Positions 53,531 through 64,000 of a stretch of DNA of 64,000 bases are shown one piece after another. The number at the start of each line of letters is the position of its first letter. Positions within the stretch are counted from its first letter, which is position 1. The position numbers were made by a program, and so were the translations under genes. A model generated the notes under the pieces. That model worked only from the letters and a program-made list of their open reading frames with translations, searched no databases and was not told the DNA's origin. The stretch is taken from positions 10,344,930 through 10,408,929 of the forward strand of contig JAKZAP010000015.1 in the NCBI GenBank assembly GCA_023053575.1. Direction: 5' to 3'. Origin of the DNA: Branchinecta lynchi. Lineage: Eukaryota > Arthropoda > Branchiopoda > Anostraca > Branchinectidae.

Positions 53531-53812
53531 AGATCGCAATTCAGATCACCAGTCAAAAGCCAATCCGACCCCCCTGGTAGACTATTATAAACCTGCATAA
53601 GCTCAGCACACGCAAACGAAAAATTAAAATCAGAGACGGGAGTACGGTAATTCGTAGGTAAATAGCAGTTCAAAACAAACGTATTTAAGATCTTAACTAC
53701 TAAAAAATGTTGCGAAGAATTAAAAACACTAGACTCAAACGAATTACGGACGTAAGTGCAGATACCCCCGGATGGGCGCCCACCAGTAGGTGCTGCAGGA
53801 ACAAAAAAGCAA
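53493..53812 (-). pseudogene. LINE endonuclease fragment
   Basis: Reads GGRPSGGICTYVRNSF, then NCYLPTNYRTP and LLTGDLNCDLTN (the G-D-x-N motif), in a different frame from the RT ORF. The domain's N-terminus is absent; upstream codons of the same open frame belong to the TRIM element. Confidence 0.65.
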
Positions 53813-54627
53813 TATTTTTGTGGACGTTCGAGAGGTGGTGAGAGGAGTTTCTCATCTTTGGTGACACTTGTCAGTGTCTGGAGTGTCACTTACAGTCTCT
53901 GAGGCTCCGAAGTTTTGCTGGGGACGCGGAGCACATGCTGGCCTTTGCGGATTCACGCCTCGACGTCGCGGATCAGCTGTTCAAGCTTTGAGGGGCGCTA
54001 ACTCAGAATGAGAGCGCATCACCAGTTTTGTCTGCGCCATGCATGCGCAGAATTTTCAGTCTGCCCACAGTGCTACAGATGCAGAATGCAGCGTGAAATT
54101 TCATGATGGACAGAAGAGCAGTTTTGAAATTATCCCTTTCCGGGATGGTGGCAGTGTACCTTTATGTCAATGGACATTTTAAAACTTTTCGGCCCGTACC
54201 ATGTTAGATTAATTGTGACCCGAAAGTGGTTCTGGCCTTCGACTTTTTGAGTGTAGCCACTCTCTTAAGCGTGTGGGAGTGTTGTGCCTAGCATAACTTT
54301 TGTCTGTCTTGCGATTTGCAGAAGGCATTAACCCCTCGCGCTCGCCGTCGTGACTCATTATTGTCGACTGACTAGTCAGTGTAATTCATTCCGGTTTGTT
54401 TCGTCGCGGATCGGCAAGCACCACATGCCGATCGCTGACCCCGGGGTCGATCGTAAATATGTTGTATTCGCGACTCAATATTTTGTGTTCATCGTCCTGT
54501 TAATAAATTGGAATGATTTTGCAACCCCTCTTGGAAAACTAAGGGACACAAACCAAACAATGAGGATGATAATAATAATAATAATAATACAAAGCAAGAG
54601 AAAAGGCTTTCGCCTCTAAATAACTCT

Positions 54628-55611
54628 TAAGAATCTTACGTTAAGTACTTAAGTTACGGCTTAAGTTTCTTACGTTAAGTAGCCTATTCACACTGACAGA
54701 GTCCCCTTCCGACTGGGCCAAGTCCAGTCTACGTTATAATTGACTGTAGCATCGATCAAACAAAGCAAATTAACACTTTCGTCGAGATTATTCTCCAAAA
54801 GGTCAAAGATACCCATTGGGGAAATGACCGCTGAAGGCGCTGGGAGATTACCCCTCTGACGACCACCCACTATTATGAAATTTTAAGTCAAACCCTATGG
54901 GTCATCTAGTTCAAAACAGGTTAATACTAGTTTACTCAGAAGATATTTTGTGTTCAGTCATCCTAGGATTACAACGATCTATTTCGGAAAAAGGTAGATT
55001 AATTCTTAGCCTTGAAAGTGACCTAATCTTTTTTTTTTTTTTTCCCAAAAACCGCATGCTTTTTGCAAGCACTATTCTGCTATTTATTCTAAATACCAGA
55101 TATACCTGACGGCTGGCATGGATTTCCAAAAATCAGAGGTTTGTCATAGTAGACTGTGCCGGTATACTGAAAATATTTTATTTAATTTCAACAGTGAAGC
55201 ATGGCTGCTAAATTATTGGTATCGAAAAATTAGCTACTGATTAAAAAAACAGCTAAATCAATTCTATCTATACATATTTTCCCGAGGTAATCACTGAGTT
55301 TCTTTGCAAAGCTCTCCTATGCATTATGCATTTACTTTCAAGGGTCTGTTCTTATATTCTTTCAACTTAGTACTGCAAAGAAACTCTCTCTCTCTTTTAA
55401 ATAAGCTTGATGATTTCCTCCCACAAAAATTCATTTTCCAACTTAACGTAAGGTCTTAAGTTGAAATTTTTTCAACTTTCTTAAGAGGCTACGTTAAGTA
55501 AATATTCCTTACGTTACGTATCACGTAAGAACCTTAAGTGTACTTAAGATTCTTAAGTTAGTCAGTGTGAATGGCCGACTTAAGCGTCTTAAGTCAGTGT
55601 GAAGGGGGCTT
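54628..55611. mobile_element. CTTAAG-rich insertion with inverted TTCACACTGAC ends (block B only)
   Basis: About 980 bp absent from block A, which instead has ~85 bp completing the LINE C-terminus. Both ends are dense in TTAAG/ACGTTAAG. TTCACACTGAC occurs near 54683 and inverted near 55563 and 55594. TTAA lies at both borders, which would suit a piggyBac-type element, but the left flank does not match block A, so a deletion accompanied it. No transposase. Confidence 0.5.
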
Positions 55612-55619
55612 TAATCGCA

Positions 55620-55690
55620 TCTTCGGTAAGGCTGTTCCAAGGATCAACAATTCTGTTGTCAAAACCCCACTTAAAATGATGATGAGGATT
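55620..55690 (-). pseudogene. CR1-like LINE C-terminus, block B (interrupted)
   Basis: Reads HHHFKWGFDNRIVDPWNSL on the minus strand, then is cut by the CTTAAG-rich insert. At the position of the stop in block A this copy has Trp. Confidence 0.6.
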
Positions 55691-55783
55691 TTTATTTATG
55701 ACCCGTCAAAATAAACACAAGGCACGAAGACGGAGTAAATAATAAGGAAAAACAAGAAAAGAAAAAGAGAACACGAAAGAGAA

Positions 55784-56167
55784 TTAACTTACAAAATATA
55801 CAATATAACTTTTACCGGACAACTTAACCAAGAGGGTTTTCCAGTCGTGATCAATATTTTGGTTATAAGTTTCTATTTCTTTCTCCACTGCCGTTAATGG
55901 ATCACTAATTTGATAACGACTGGAAATTTTCGAAGTTTCTCGTCCCAGGGGGGAGGCGTAACAAAGATTTAGCAAAACGAGAGAACATTGACCCGATTTG
56001 TTTTTTTTGTCTGATTTGGCGAGAAGTCTCCTAAAAGGTGCAGTATGTAGGAGGTGAGGTAGGGCGATTGAATTGTAGATAGCCGCGAGGACGGGACGTT
56101 GAAAACGTAGCTTATTAGATATATTTCGGCCCTTCTTGGCAAGGGTCCTCTTGAGGCTCAAAACCAC
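55784..56167 (-). pseudogene. LINE-like post-RT fragment, 127-codon open frame
   Basis: Open without a starting ATG. LKRTLAKKGRN is translated from the dispersed hairpin motif. Then IYNSIALPHLLHTAPFRRLL, NLCYASPLG and a Glu/Asn-rich end look like the region after RT in CR1-like ORF2. The function is not certain. Confidence 0.4.
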
Positions 56168-56234
56168 TCAAGTTGGAAAAGCGAACTTGTGGAAAACCCA
56201 GAGTGGATGTTTTGGGTCTAGGGACAGGTCGAGT

Positions 56235-56525
56235 TCGTAAATAGGCTCTGTAGCCCTACATTTAGGGTTGGGGGAGGGAGGGGGTTCAAATTAAGGGGGG
56301 GGGGGACAAACGTACAAACAACGGACAAACACGTATATGCAAATCATTTTCTCGCCGGAAAAGTAGTTCGCGCGGAATCAGGTCGAAACCGGAAAATTTG
56401 TTAAAAGTAAAAGTTTTATTCTATGTTGATTAACTGTTCAGTCCAGAGCTAAGAAGACATGCTGAATCCGTATATGACAATAATTTTCTACTCAGACATA
56501 TAGTTCACCGGAAATCCGGCTGAAA
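56235..56525 (-). repeat. F1 fragment, reverse, block B copy
   Basis: Counterpart of 10390-10720, with a ~70-bp deletion near 56318. Confidence 0.55.
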
Positions 56526-56742
56526 ACAAATTGGACGACCCACTTTAAATCTGGACCGGTACAAAAAAGACATAGATTAGAGGGAAAAAGCCTATAAAAA
56601 TGATGATTTTTGCATGTTTCGGGGGGGGGGGGGGGGGTCATTGACCCCCCCCCCCCCTGGATACGACCTTGGGTGTAAGGCATATTTCGTAGAGTAATTT
56701 AAAAGGCAGAATGTTTGAACAAGCAGAAATGTCCCTCAAACG

Positions 56743-56748
56743 TTTATT
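56743..56748 (-). terminator. Poly(A) signal of the secreted peptide gene
   Basis: Minus-strand AATAAA 37 bases after the stop codon. Confidence 0.7.
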
Positions 56749-56784
56749 TCCAGGCATGTAAAAATATAAAAATAAATACTGTCC

Positions 56785-57177
56785 TCACTTATAAAACATA
56801 TATCGGCCGTGATGATGATGATCAAATCCTCCGTGTCCGTAATCCTTAAAACCGAGAAGATCGTGTCTTTTGTCGTCGTAGTTCCTCCATTTTTTCCATT
56901 TCGAGGATTCAACGTCTAGATGATCATCGGGTAGCGGTTCCGCTAGAGCGACATCTTCAAAGTTAACAGGGTAAACGACTTCGAGACCAGGCTGAGGAAA
57001 AGCAGCGCTGAAGCCAAGAATGAAGAAGAAAGCAGCACAGACCTAAAAAAATTGAAAACCTATAGACTTATTGCTTCCACCGAGACACACGCTTCCCTCG
57101 CTCGGTTTTGCCAGTGATCTGGGTTGTAGCAAGAACATTTAAACCGATAGAACCTCCACCTCCGTCTTTGGTCTCAT
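56785..57177 (-). CDS. Two-exon gene for a secreted His-rich basic peptide (unknown function)
   Basis: Exon 1 is ATG at 57177 to 57160 (MRPKTE). The intron is 57159-57043 (donor GAG|GTGGAG, acceptor TTTTTTTAG). Exon 2 is 57042-56785 with TGA at 56785-56787; 91 codons in all, joined in phase 0. The N-terminus MRPKTEVCAAFFFILGFSAA is a clear signal peptide, probably cleaved near SAA/FPQ. The mature part has an acidic segment (PLPDDHLDVESS), a basic-aromatic patch (KWKKWRNYDDKR, with a possible dibasic cleavage site) and a Gly/His-rich end (GFDHHHHGRYMFYK). No cysteine remains after the signal. A second in-frame donor (GAG|GTTCTA) would add two residues. Supports: in-frame length change against copy A, intron signals, AATAAA and CRE. 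A neuropeptide, antimicrobial or metal-binding role are all possible; none is shown. No family recognised. Confidence 0.75.
57029..57032. other. Empty target site of the outer LTR element
   Basis: Single AAAG within exon 2 codons (CTTT on the coding strand), where block A has the 17-kb insertion flanked by AAAG. Confidence 0.9.
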
Positions 57178-57293
57178 GCGCCGATACCCCCACAAAACTG
57201 TGCAGAGCTAGAATTACTTGTTGAGCTTTGAATTAACTCTCGTCAACTTCCTTCTTAGCCGTTGAATATTGAGTAGAAAAGACCGTAGCGCTC

Positions 57294-57301
57294 TGACGTC
57301 A
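57294..57301. promoter_or_regulatory. CRE palindrome TGACGTCA upstream of the peptide gene
   Basis: A perfect CREB/ATF site 117 bases upstream of the ATG, conserved in block A. No TATA box is obvious. cAMP-type control is inference. Confidence 0.5.
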
Positions 57302-57787
57302 CAATGTTAGACAATAAATAAACCCTTAATCTCAACTTTTCTTCTCCGGGGCTCTGCTGCGATGAGCTTGTTGTAGAGTTAATTGAATTGAGATGTTCCG
57401 GCGAAGCTCCTAACCTGAGCTCGTTTGCATCGGACAGGGCTTCATGAACCGTTTGATTCGAGGACGCCTTTATACCGTCATCCCGCAAATCCCAACTTAC
57501 TCAGCCTACCAGCTTACTCAGAAACGAACCGGGCTCCGACCCCGACCCTGGACTTAGTAAAATTTCAGTCAATGAACGCGGCTACGACCCAGACCCCTTC
57601 TCGTATTCTGGTCCTTTCTGAGCTTTCGACGGTTTGTTGTTTTATCAAACAAATTCAAGGCAACATTTGATCACATTTTGCCTCCGTTTAAGGGGGATTT
57701 AAAGTCGTGACAGTCTCGGATCCCTAGCCAAGATATGTTTTTTCGCCATCCTCCGAGTCCTTTTCCCTTCACACATCAATTCGTAAC

Positions 57788-58146
57788 TAGTGTTGGGCGA
57801 TATTTGGATTTTACGATATATCGATATTTTCACTTTCGATATTCGATATATCGATATCGATATTTCTTTAGTATGTTTTGCTATAGGATATGTCTCGTTT
57901 TGCCCAAATTTACTAAAGAAATTGTCATTAAATAGCATCTTGCATCATCTCAAACTCCGGATAAATAAGAACTGAATTGCGGAAAACATATTGCCCCAGT
58001 TTCGGATATGTAAATGTAGGTTATGTTGGATTATTTACTATAATTAGGAGTGAAAAAATATCGTTTTCGATATTTACGTTTCGATATCGATATTTGGTCC
58101 GATATATCGATATATCGTTATCGATATCGAATATCGCCCAACACTA
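57788..58146. mobile_element. 359-bp hAT-type MITE (block B only)
   Basis: Ends TAGTGTTGGGCGATAT...ATATCGCCCAACACTA, flanked by the 8-bp duplication TTCGTAAC (57780-57787 and 58147-58154). Block A has a single TTCGTAAC at 28983-28990 and no insert. Both arms are rich in CGATAT repeats. Eight-base duplications and T/CAGTGTTGGG ends are characteristic of hAT elements. The ORFs across it are read-through. Confidence 0.92.
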
Positions 58147-58488
58147 TTCGTAACTTTTGACAGTCAAGCTAACCACTTCAAAAATTTTAATTTTTCCTTA
58201 CAGGAACAGTAAATACACTTAAAGTTAAAGACCCAATGGCGAAACTTAAAAAAATAACGGTCCGTTTTGCATAAGAATCTGCCGTAATTTCCGAAAGCCG
58301 GAGTTTCTTCCCCATTATCAAACAACAATATACGTGTTTTTTCTTTCATCTTTTAGATGTTCGATTGCACTTTATCATTAGGTTGTCAAGTAGATTGTCG
58401 GTAATGTAGTTTCTCCCCTTTGTTATTTATTTTGGTCCTCTAATATATTCCTAGAGATAATCAACAATAGTAAGATGTCTGTATTTAT

Positions 58489-59014
58489 AACAAGACCGCA
58501 GGTTTCGATGGGATCCCGAAAATCTAATATTTGACCCGCCAGATCCAGTCTTCGCCAGGCTAATCATTAGAGAAAACCAAGTTCAGATATACCTCTATAA
58601 GCCATATCTATTTTAAAGATACTGACCAAAACTTCCTGCTTTACTTCTGCCTAATTTCCGGTTTCGGCCGAATTCCGAGTGAACTACTTGTCCAGCAAAG
58701 AAAGAAAATTCAGAATCAAATTCGGCGTCTGGTATCTCCTTATCCCTATAAAGAACATCTAATCAGTTTCAAATAAAACTTTAGCTTCTAAAAAAAAGCG
58801 GTTACAAATGTTTTGCATTTCGTGTTCACCGTGTCTTTTTACCCCATAATCGACTATCACATTAGCTGTTTAAAAATATTTTGTTTGCCCCTTAATTTGA
58901 ACCCCCTCACCCACCCCTAAATGTAAGGCTACAGAGCCCATCTACGAACTTGACCTTACCTTAACTTTTACGATGTCATAGGTATCCCTCCACTGACGTT
59001 TTGGGATCCCAAAA
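58489..59014 (+). mobile_element. F1 short copy, block B counterpart of 29326-29847
   Basis: Same two ends, palindrome at 58999-59014. Confidence 0.75.
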
Positions 59015-59068
59015 AGGAAACACCTACATTTTTGCACCTTATCTACCTGTCACATTTCAAGAACAAAC

Positions 59069-62000
59069 TAGACCTACGTTGCCCGGGCAACGTGAAGTGT
59101 TGCGGCAACCTTTGTCCGGCTTCGCCGACTAAAGTGTTGCGAGAGCAACACTTTGGTTTTGTTTCTTCGCTGTCGGTTAAATGCTGAAATTGTCAACTTA
59201 TCGAAGCTTTTAAAACGGTATGTTCTAAAAAGAATAATCACATAATCAAAAGCTGTTCTTTAGCGTTGTAAAACCAACAACAAAACAATATCGGAAGAAG
59301 GCTATCCGTAACGTTTCAGGATTAAAATACCATAGATGACACTATTAATTATTACACAACTACCTTATTGTTTTACATTACCGTATCGTTTGTACCCGTT
59401 GCGTAAACAGTTAATCCTAGGTAATATCGATAGACCATCGATACAAACTTTCTTACTGTCATATTTACAGAAATCGAATATAATGTGCACCAATTTTCAA
59501 AAATTTCTAGCCCCTCGTGAACCGATCTTACTTACAAGTCCGTCTCCCGTGATTGACATCAAATTCACCGGAAACAAATAATGGATACACCAGCTATCAA
59601 AAGTTGCAAACCCCTCATCGCTGAAGATGATTATAGCATAAAGCCGATTATTACTCCTCGTTGCCAAAGATGATTATGGGCTAACAGTCGAATGTTGCTT
59701 ACAAGTCCCTTACACGTCTCACAACTGGTATCGCCTATTTTTGGTTTCAGTGTGTACCTTACTCCTGAAGTTGTCAACCCCTTGAAACTTTCAAACTGGT
59801 TTATCTCATGAAGGATTTTTGTTCAAAAAAATGGATGGCATATATTTTGATCAGCTCTTCAAGGGCTATCGATTGCCCTAACCACAACAAAAGCATATCG
59901 GAAAAAGGGACTAAATTAACTTTGCAGTCAGTTGAACTTTATCCTTTTCAATCGTAGACATCGTGACGGATGAAAACTTGGAATAATATCCTATATAATC
60001 TAGTTGGTATTATAAAGCTATCCGTAACTTCTTAGGATTAAAATACCATAGATGACACTATTAATTATTACGAAACTACCTTGTTTTACATTACAGTATC
60101 GTTTGTACCCGTTGCGTTAACAGTAAATCCTAGGTTACAGCGATAGACCAACGATACAAACTTTCTTACCGTCAGATTTATATAAATCGAATACCATGTG
60201 CAACAATTTGCACTAATTTCTAGCCCCTCGTGCACCGATTCTACTGACAAGTCCCTTTCCCGTGATAGACATCAAGTTCACCGGATAAAAATAATGGGTA
60301 CACCGACTAGCAAAAGTTGCAAACCCCTCATCGCTGAAGATTTGTGTAGCATAACAGCCGATTATTACTTACAAGTCCCTTGCATGTTTTACATTTGGGA
60401 TCCAAATTGTCCATCAAATGACAGGTACGCCAACTAGCGAGAGCTGCAAACCCCTCATTGCCGAAGATGATTATGAGCTAAAAGTCGCCTGTCGCGTACA
60501 AGTCCCCTAAATGTCTCACAACAGGTATCGCCTATTTTGAGTTTCAGTGTGTACCTTGCTGTTGAAGTTGTCAACCCCTTGAAACTTTCAAACTGGTGTA
60601 TCTCATAAAGGAATTTTTTTTACCAAAAAATGGATGTCATATACTTTGATCAGCTCATTAGCGGCTATCGATTGCCGTCGAAGTTGAACTTTATCCTTTT
60701 CAATCGTAGATATCGTGACGGATGAAAACTTGGAACAATATCTTATATAATCTAGTTGATATTATAAAGCTATCCGTAACTTTTCAGGATTAAAATACCA
60801 TAGATGACACTATTAATTATTACAAAATTACCTTATTGTTTTACATTACCGTATCGTTTGTACCCGTTGCGTAAACAATTAATCCTAGGTTATAGCGATA
60901 GACCATCGATACAAACTTTCTTACTGTCATATTTACAGAAATCGAATACAATGTGCACCAATTTTCAAAAATTTCTAGCCCCTCGTGAACCGATTCTTAC
61001 TTACAAGTCCCTCTCCCGTGATTGACATCAGATTCACCGGAAACAGATAATGGATATACCAGCTATCAAAAGTTGCAAGCCCCTCATCGCTGAAGATGAT
61101 TATAGCATAAGCTTTTTAAACGGGATGTTCTAAAAAGATTAATCACATGATCAAAAGGTATTCTTCAGCGTTGTAAAAACAACAACAAAATAATATAGGA
61201 AGAAGGGACTAAATTAACTTTGCAGTCAGTTGTACTTTATCCTTTTCAATCGTAGACATCGTGACGGATGAAAACTTGGAACAATATCTTATATAATCTA
61301 GTTGGTAATAGAAAGCTATCCGTAACTTTTCAGGATTAAAATACCATAGATGACACTATTAATTATTATGAAACTACCTCATTGCTTTACATTTTCGTTT
61401 GTATCCGTTGTGTAAACAGTTAATCCTCGGTTACATTGATAGACCATCGATACAAACTTTCTTACCGTCAGATTTATAGAAATCGAATACAATGTGCACC
61501 CATTTGCAAAAATTCCTAGCCCCTCGTGAACCGATTCCTACTTACAAGTCCCTCTCCCGTGATATACATTAAGTTAACCGGAAACAAATAATGGGTACAC
61601 CAGCTAGCAAAAGCTGCAAACCCATCATCGCAGAAGATGATTGTAGCATAACAGCCGATTATTACTTACAAGTCCCTTGCATATCTTACCATTGGGAACC
61701 AAATTGTTCTTACCATCGAATACACCGGAAACAAATAACAGGTATACCAACTAGCAAAAGCTGCAAACCCCTCATTACCGAAGATGATTATGGGCTAACA
61801 GTCGACTGTTGCTTAAAAGTCCCCTATATGTATCATAACTGGTATCGCCTATTTTTGGTTTCAATGTACCTTACTATGAAGTTGTCAACCCCTTTGAAAT
61901 TTTCAAACTGGTGTATCTCATGAAGGAATTTTTGTACCAAAAAATGGATGACATATACTTTGATCAGCTCATCAATGGCTATCGATTGCCGTCGAAAAAA

Positions 62001-62432
62001 AAATTCTACCTGTCTTAGTTCAAAAGTTGACTTTTTTGCCGTAGGCCAACTTTCTAACGTCACGACTTAGAAAGGAGCAAAGGATAAGCTCTAGTTTCTT
62101 TAGCAATGAGAGAACTTTTAAAGTTTAAGAGGCACATCTGATACCGTTACTCTACCACAAACCAAAGTGCAAAAAAAAATTATAAACTCAGCTGAAATCG
62201 TCGCAGACATGGACAGAAACAATAGATGGCAGCACTTTCGGACCCGTGGGAAAAAGCCACTTTTTTGTCTCTGTAGATTTTTCTATTTATCACTCAAAGA
62301 AGATATGTTGGCTATGGGGCCGGGTAACTGCCGCATATATTTAACACTTATAGATTTTAGTCCACCTTCAATTTGAAACTGGTGCCTGCCTGCTTGCGTG
62401 CTAGAACGGAGCTTTCCACTCGAAAGCAGAAA
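59069..62432. mobile_element. F3 hairpin-started, tandem-repeat segment (block B only)
   Basis: Begins beside the perfect palindrome ACGTTGCCCGGGCAACGT, then a CGGC-TTC-GCCG hairpin and AAAGTGTTGC-GAGA-GCAACACTTT. Four repeats of 545-750 bp follow, starting near 59301, 60017, 60769 and 61313 ('gctatccgtaac...cataga'). They contain ~140-bp subrepeats ('agctgcaaacccctcat', 'gaagatgattat', 'acaagtccc'). The right end is not clear; similarity to block A resumes at about 62433. Frames such as 61591-61923 repeat the same peptide phrase and break in every copy, so coding is not supported. Confidence 0.6.
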
Positions 62433-62455
62433 CATCTACGGAAGAACTCAATAAA

Positions 62456-63668
62456 AACAAGACCAAAGGTTTCGATGGGATCCCAAAAATTCAATATCTG
62501 AGCCAGACAACTGGGTCTTGTCTTAGCCAGATCCAGTCATCGCCAGACTCCTTGAACATTTTTACAATTAAAATTCAGAAACAGATTAAGGCCAAATAGC
62601 TAATCATCTGAGAAAAACTTCCTGCCACTACCACCAACTCCTGATTTCGGCCAAACTCCAGCACTAATTGTCCGGCGAAAAAAAGAAAGCTCAAAAATTA
62701 ACTCAGGGTATCGTCTTTCCCACTAATGAACATCTAATCAACTTCAAAGAAAAATTTAACTTATAACAAATTTTCCGACTCCAGCCGGATTCCGGTCGAA
62801 CTATATGTCTGGGTAAAATATGATTGTCACACACGGATTCAGCATCTCTTCTTACCCCTAAATCGGTTGTCTAATCAACTACAAATAAAACTTTAACTTC
62901 TACCAATTTTCCGGTTTTGGCCGGATTCCGGGCGAACTACATGTCGGGATACAAAATTGTTTTCACATAAGTGTTCACCATGTCTTCTTGCCCGAAATCG
63001 AACATCTAATTAACTTCAACTTCAACTTTTAATTTTAACACACTTTCCGGTTTGGGCCGGATTCCGGGCGAACTACTTGTCCGTCGAGAAAATGGTTTTC
63101 ACCACCGTGTTCAGCATGTCTTCCTACCCCTAAATCGAACATCTAATCAACTTAAAATAAAACTTTTACTTTTAACAAACTTTCCGGTTTTGGCCGGATT
63201 CCGGGCGAACTACTTGTCCGTCGAGAAAATGGTTTTCACCATCGTCTTCAGCTTGTCTTCCTACCGCTAAATTGAACATCTAATCAACTTAAAATAAAAC
63301 TTTTACTTTTAACAAACTTTCCGGTTTTGGCCGGATTCCGGGCGAACTACATGTTCGATGACAAAATGGTTTTCACCATCGTGTTCAGCATGTCTTCTTA
63401 CCCCCTAATCGACTATCACATTAGCTGTTTCAAAATATTTTGTTCGCCCATTAATTTGAAACCCCTCCCCCACCCCTAAATGTAGGGCTGCAAAGCCCAT
63501 CTACGAACTTGACTGGTCCGACGACCCAACGAATCCTCACACCACGTTTCATCAAAATATCTCATTCCCTTCGAGAGTTATCGTGCTTACAGACGGACGG
63601 ACAGACGGACGGACGGACAACTTTTCGATGTCATGGGTATCCCTCCACTTACGTTTTGGGATCCCAAA
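62456..63668 (+). mobile_element. F1 element, block B counterpart of 30723-31806
   Basis: One monomer more than the block A copy. ACGG/ACAG tract near 63593-63619, palindrome at 63653-63668. Confidence 0.8.
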
Positions 63669-64000
63669 AAGGAGTCCGAAACCTACAAGACAGACTTGTT
63701 AGCCTACCCAAGCCTTACAAAATAAGAACAAAATTTTGAGGCTTTTCAGGCCCTTATTTTTAGTAGAATTGTAGGCAAGCGTACGCAGGCTTTGAAGCTT
63801 TCGGCCTAGTTGGCGCAACTTGTAACGGCTCTATTCGTATCGGCCGTAAAGCTCCCAATAAGATGTCGAAGTGGAAAACGAAACAATGGCGAATGACAGG
63901 GATTCCTTAAGCTTATAATCCCATAAGGGAAGGATAATATGAGGGTAGAACACGTTGCCTACTAAAGAAAATACAAACATAAAAAATATGACTTACCAAC
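63669..64000. other. Post-F1 sequence, no gene
   Basis: Matches 31807-32144 closely; block B runs off the window end. Confidence 0.4.

Larger units (their letters stand above)
51093..53812 (-). mobile_element. 5'-truncated LINE with (TTGA)n tail, inserted in the TRIM element
   Basis: On the minus strand it runs from inside the endonuclease domain (53812) through RT to a 3' UTR with AATAAAA and a (TTGA)4 tail at the left end. A 24-base A run (T run on the element's strand) at 51275-51298 is near the ORF end. The block A sequence at about 8867 is the empty site. No clear target duplication beyond 'at' is visible. Family is CR1/Jockey-like by RT motifs; the exact clade is not assigned. Confidence 0.8.
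50250..54559 (+). mobile_element. TRIM-like LTR element, block B copy, interrupted by a LINE
   Basis: LTRs at 50250-50538 and 54280-54559. The interior matches 8317-9336 apart from the 2.7-kb LINE insertion. Flanks are ACGAG and ATGAG as in block A, so the element predates the A/B split and the LINE came later. Confidence 0.7.
44606..64000. repeat. Block B of the duplicated locus
   Basis: Copy of 2403-32144. It lacks the nested LTR elements, and adds a LINE (51093-53812), a CTTAAG-rich insert (54628-55611), a hAT-type MITE (57788-58146) and an alternative segment (59069-62432). Confidence 0.9.

Noticed and set aside
57255..57488. 77-codon minus-strand frame upstream of peptide exon 1 as an extra exon
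   Set aside because: It starts with ATG and has faint similarity to the frame at 35328-35561, but block A has a one-base deletion in it and no splice sites join it convincingly to exon 1.
61591..61923. 110-codon frame in F3 with repeated SCKPLIAEDD-type phrases
   Set aside because: The phrase comes from the ~140-bp subrepeat and is broken by frameshifts in the other F3 units, so tandem DNA explains it.

Overview
The window is eukaryotic, metazoan DNA that is almost entirely transposable elements. Reasons: LTR and non-LTR retrotransposons, MITEs, a tRNA-like SINE, AATAAA signals, a short spliced secreted-peptide gene, AT-rich intergenic DNA and a 100-N scaffold gap. The CR1-like LINE fragments and satellite-bearing dispersed repeats fit a marine invertebrate, but the species cannot be named from sequence alone.

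Layout. 1-2402 holds a dispersed element with ~138 bp tandem monomers (called F1 here) and inverted pieces of it. 2403-32144 (block A) and 44606-64000 (block B, starting right after the N gap 44506-44605) are two copies of one locus. They are nearly identical where collinear and differ by insertions. Block A carries a 17-kb nest: an LTR retrotransposon on the minus strand (11241-28228, 796-bp LTRs, AAAG duplication) that contains an intact plus-strand Ty3/Gypsy element (16902-27229, 1206-bp LTRs identical by eye, CTGG duplication). Block B has the empty site at 57029-57032. It carries instead a 5'-truncated LINE (51093-53812), a CTTAAG-rich insert (54628-55611), a 359-bp hAT-type MITE (57788-58146) and a third satellite-bearing segment (59069-62432). 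Both blocks carry a short copia-like LTR element, several F1 copies and LINE 3' ends. 32145-39402 is low in genes, with a 463-bp foldback, a SINE fragment, small MITEs and a diverged copy of the peptide gene's 5' region. 39403-44505 is a degenerate CR1-like LINE split by two copies of a hairpin-ended satellite element (F2).

The one convincing host gene is a two-exon minus-strand gene at 56785-57177 for a secreted, His-rich peptide of about 91 residues. In block A the same gene has lost its ATG, and the outer LTR element sits inside its signal-peptide codons.

The inner Ty3/Gypsy element has the most intact biology: a Gag ORF, a canonical G GGA AAC slippery site touching the gag stop, a full PR-RT-RNaseH-IN Pol, and two antisense ORFs of unknown function between pol and the 3' LTR. 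These antisense ORFs and the peptide gene are the best candidates for something undescribed.
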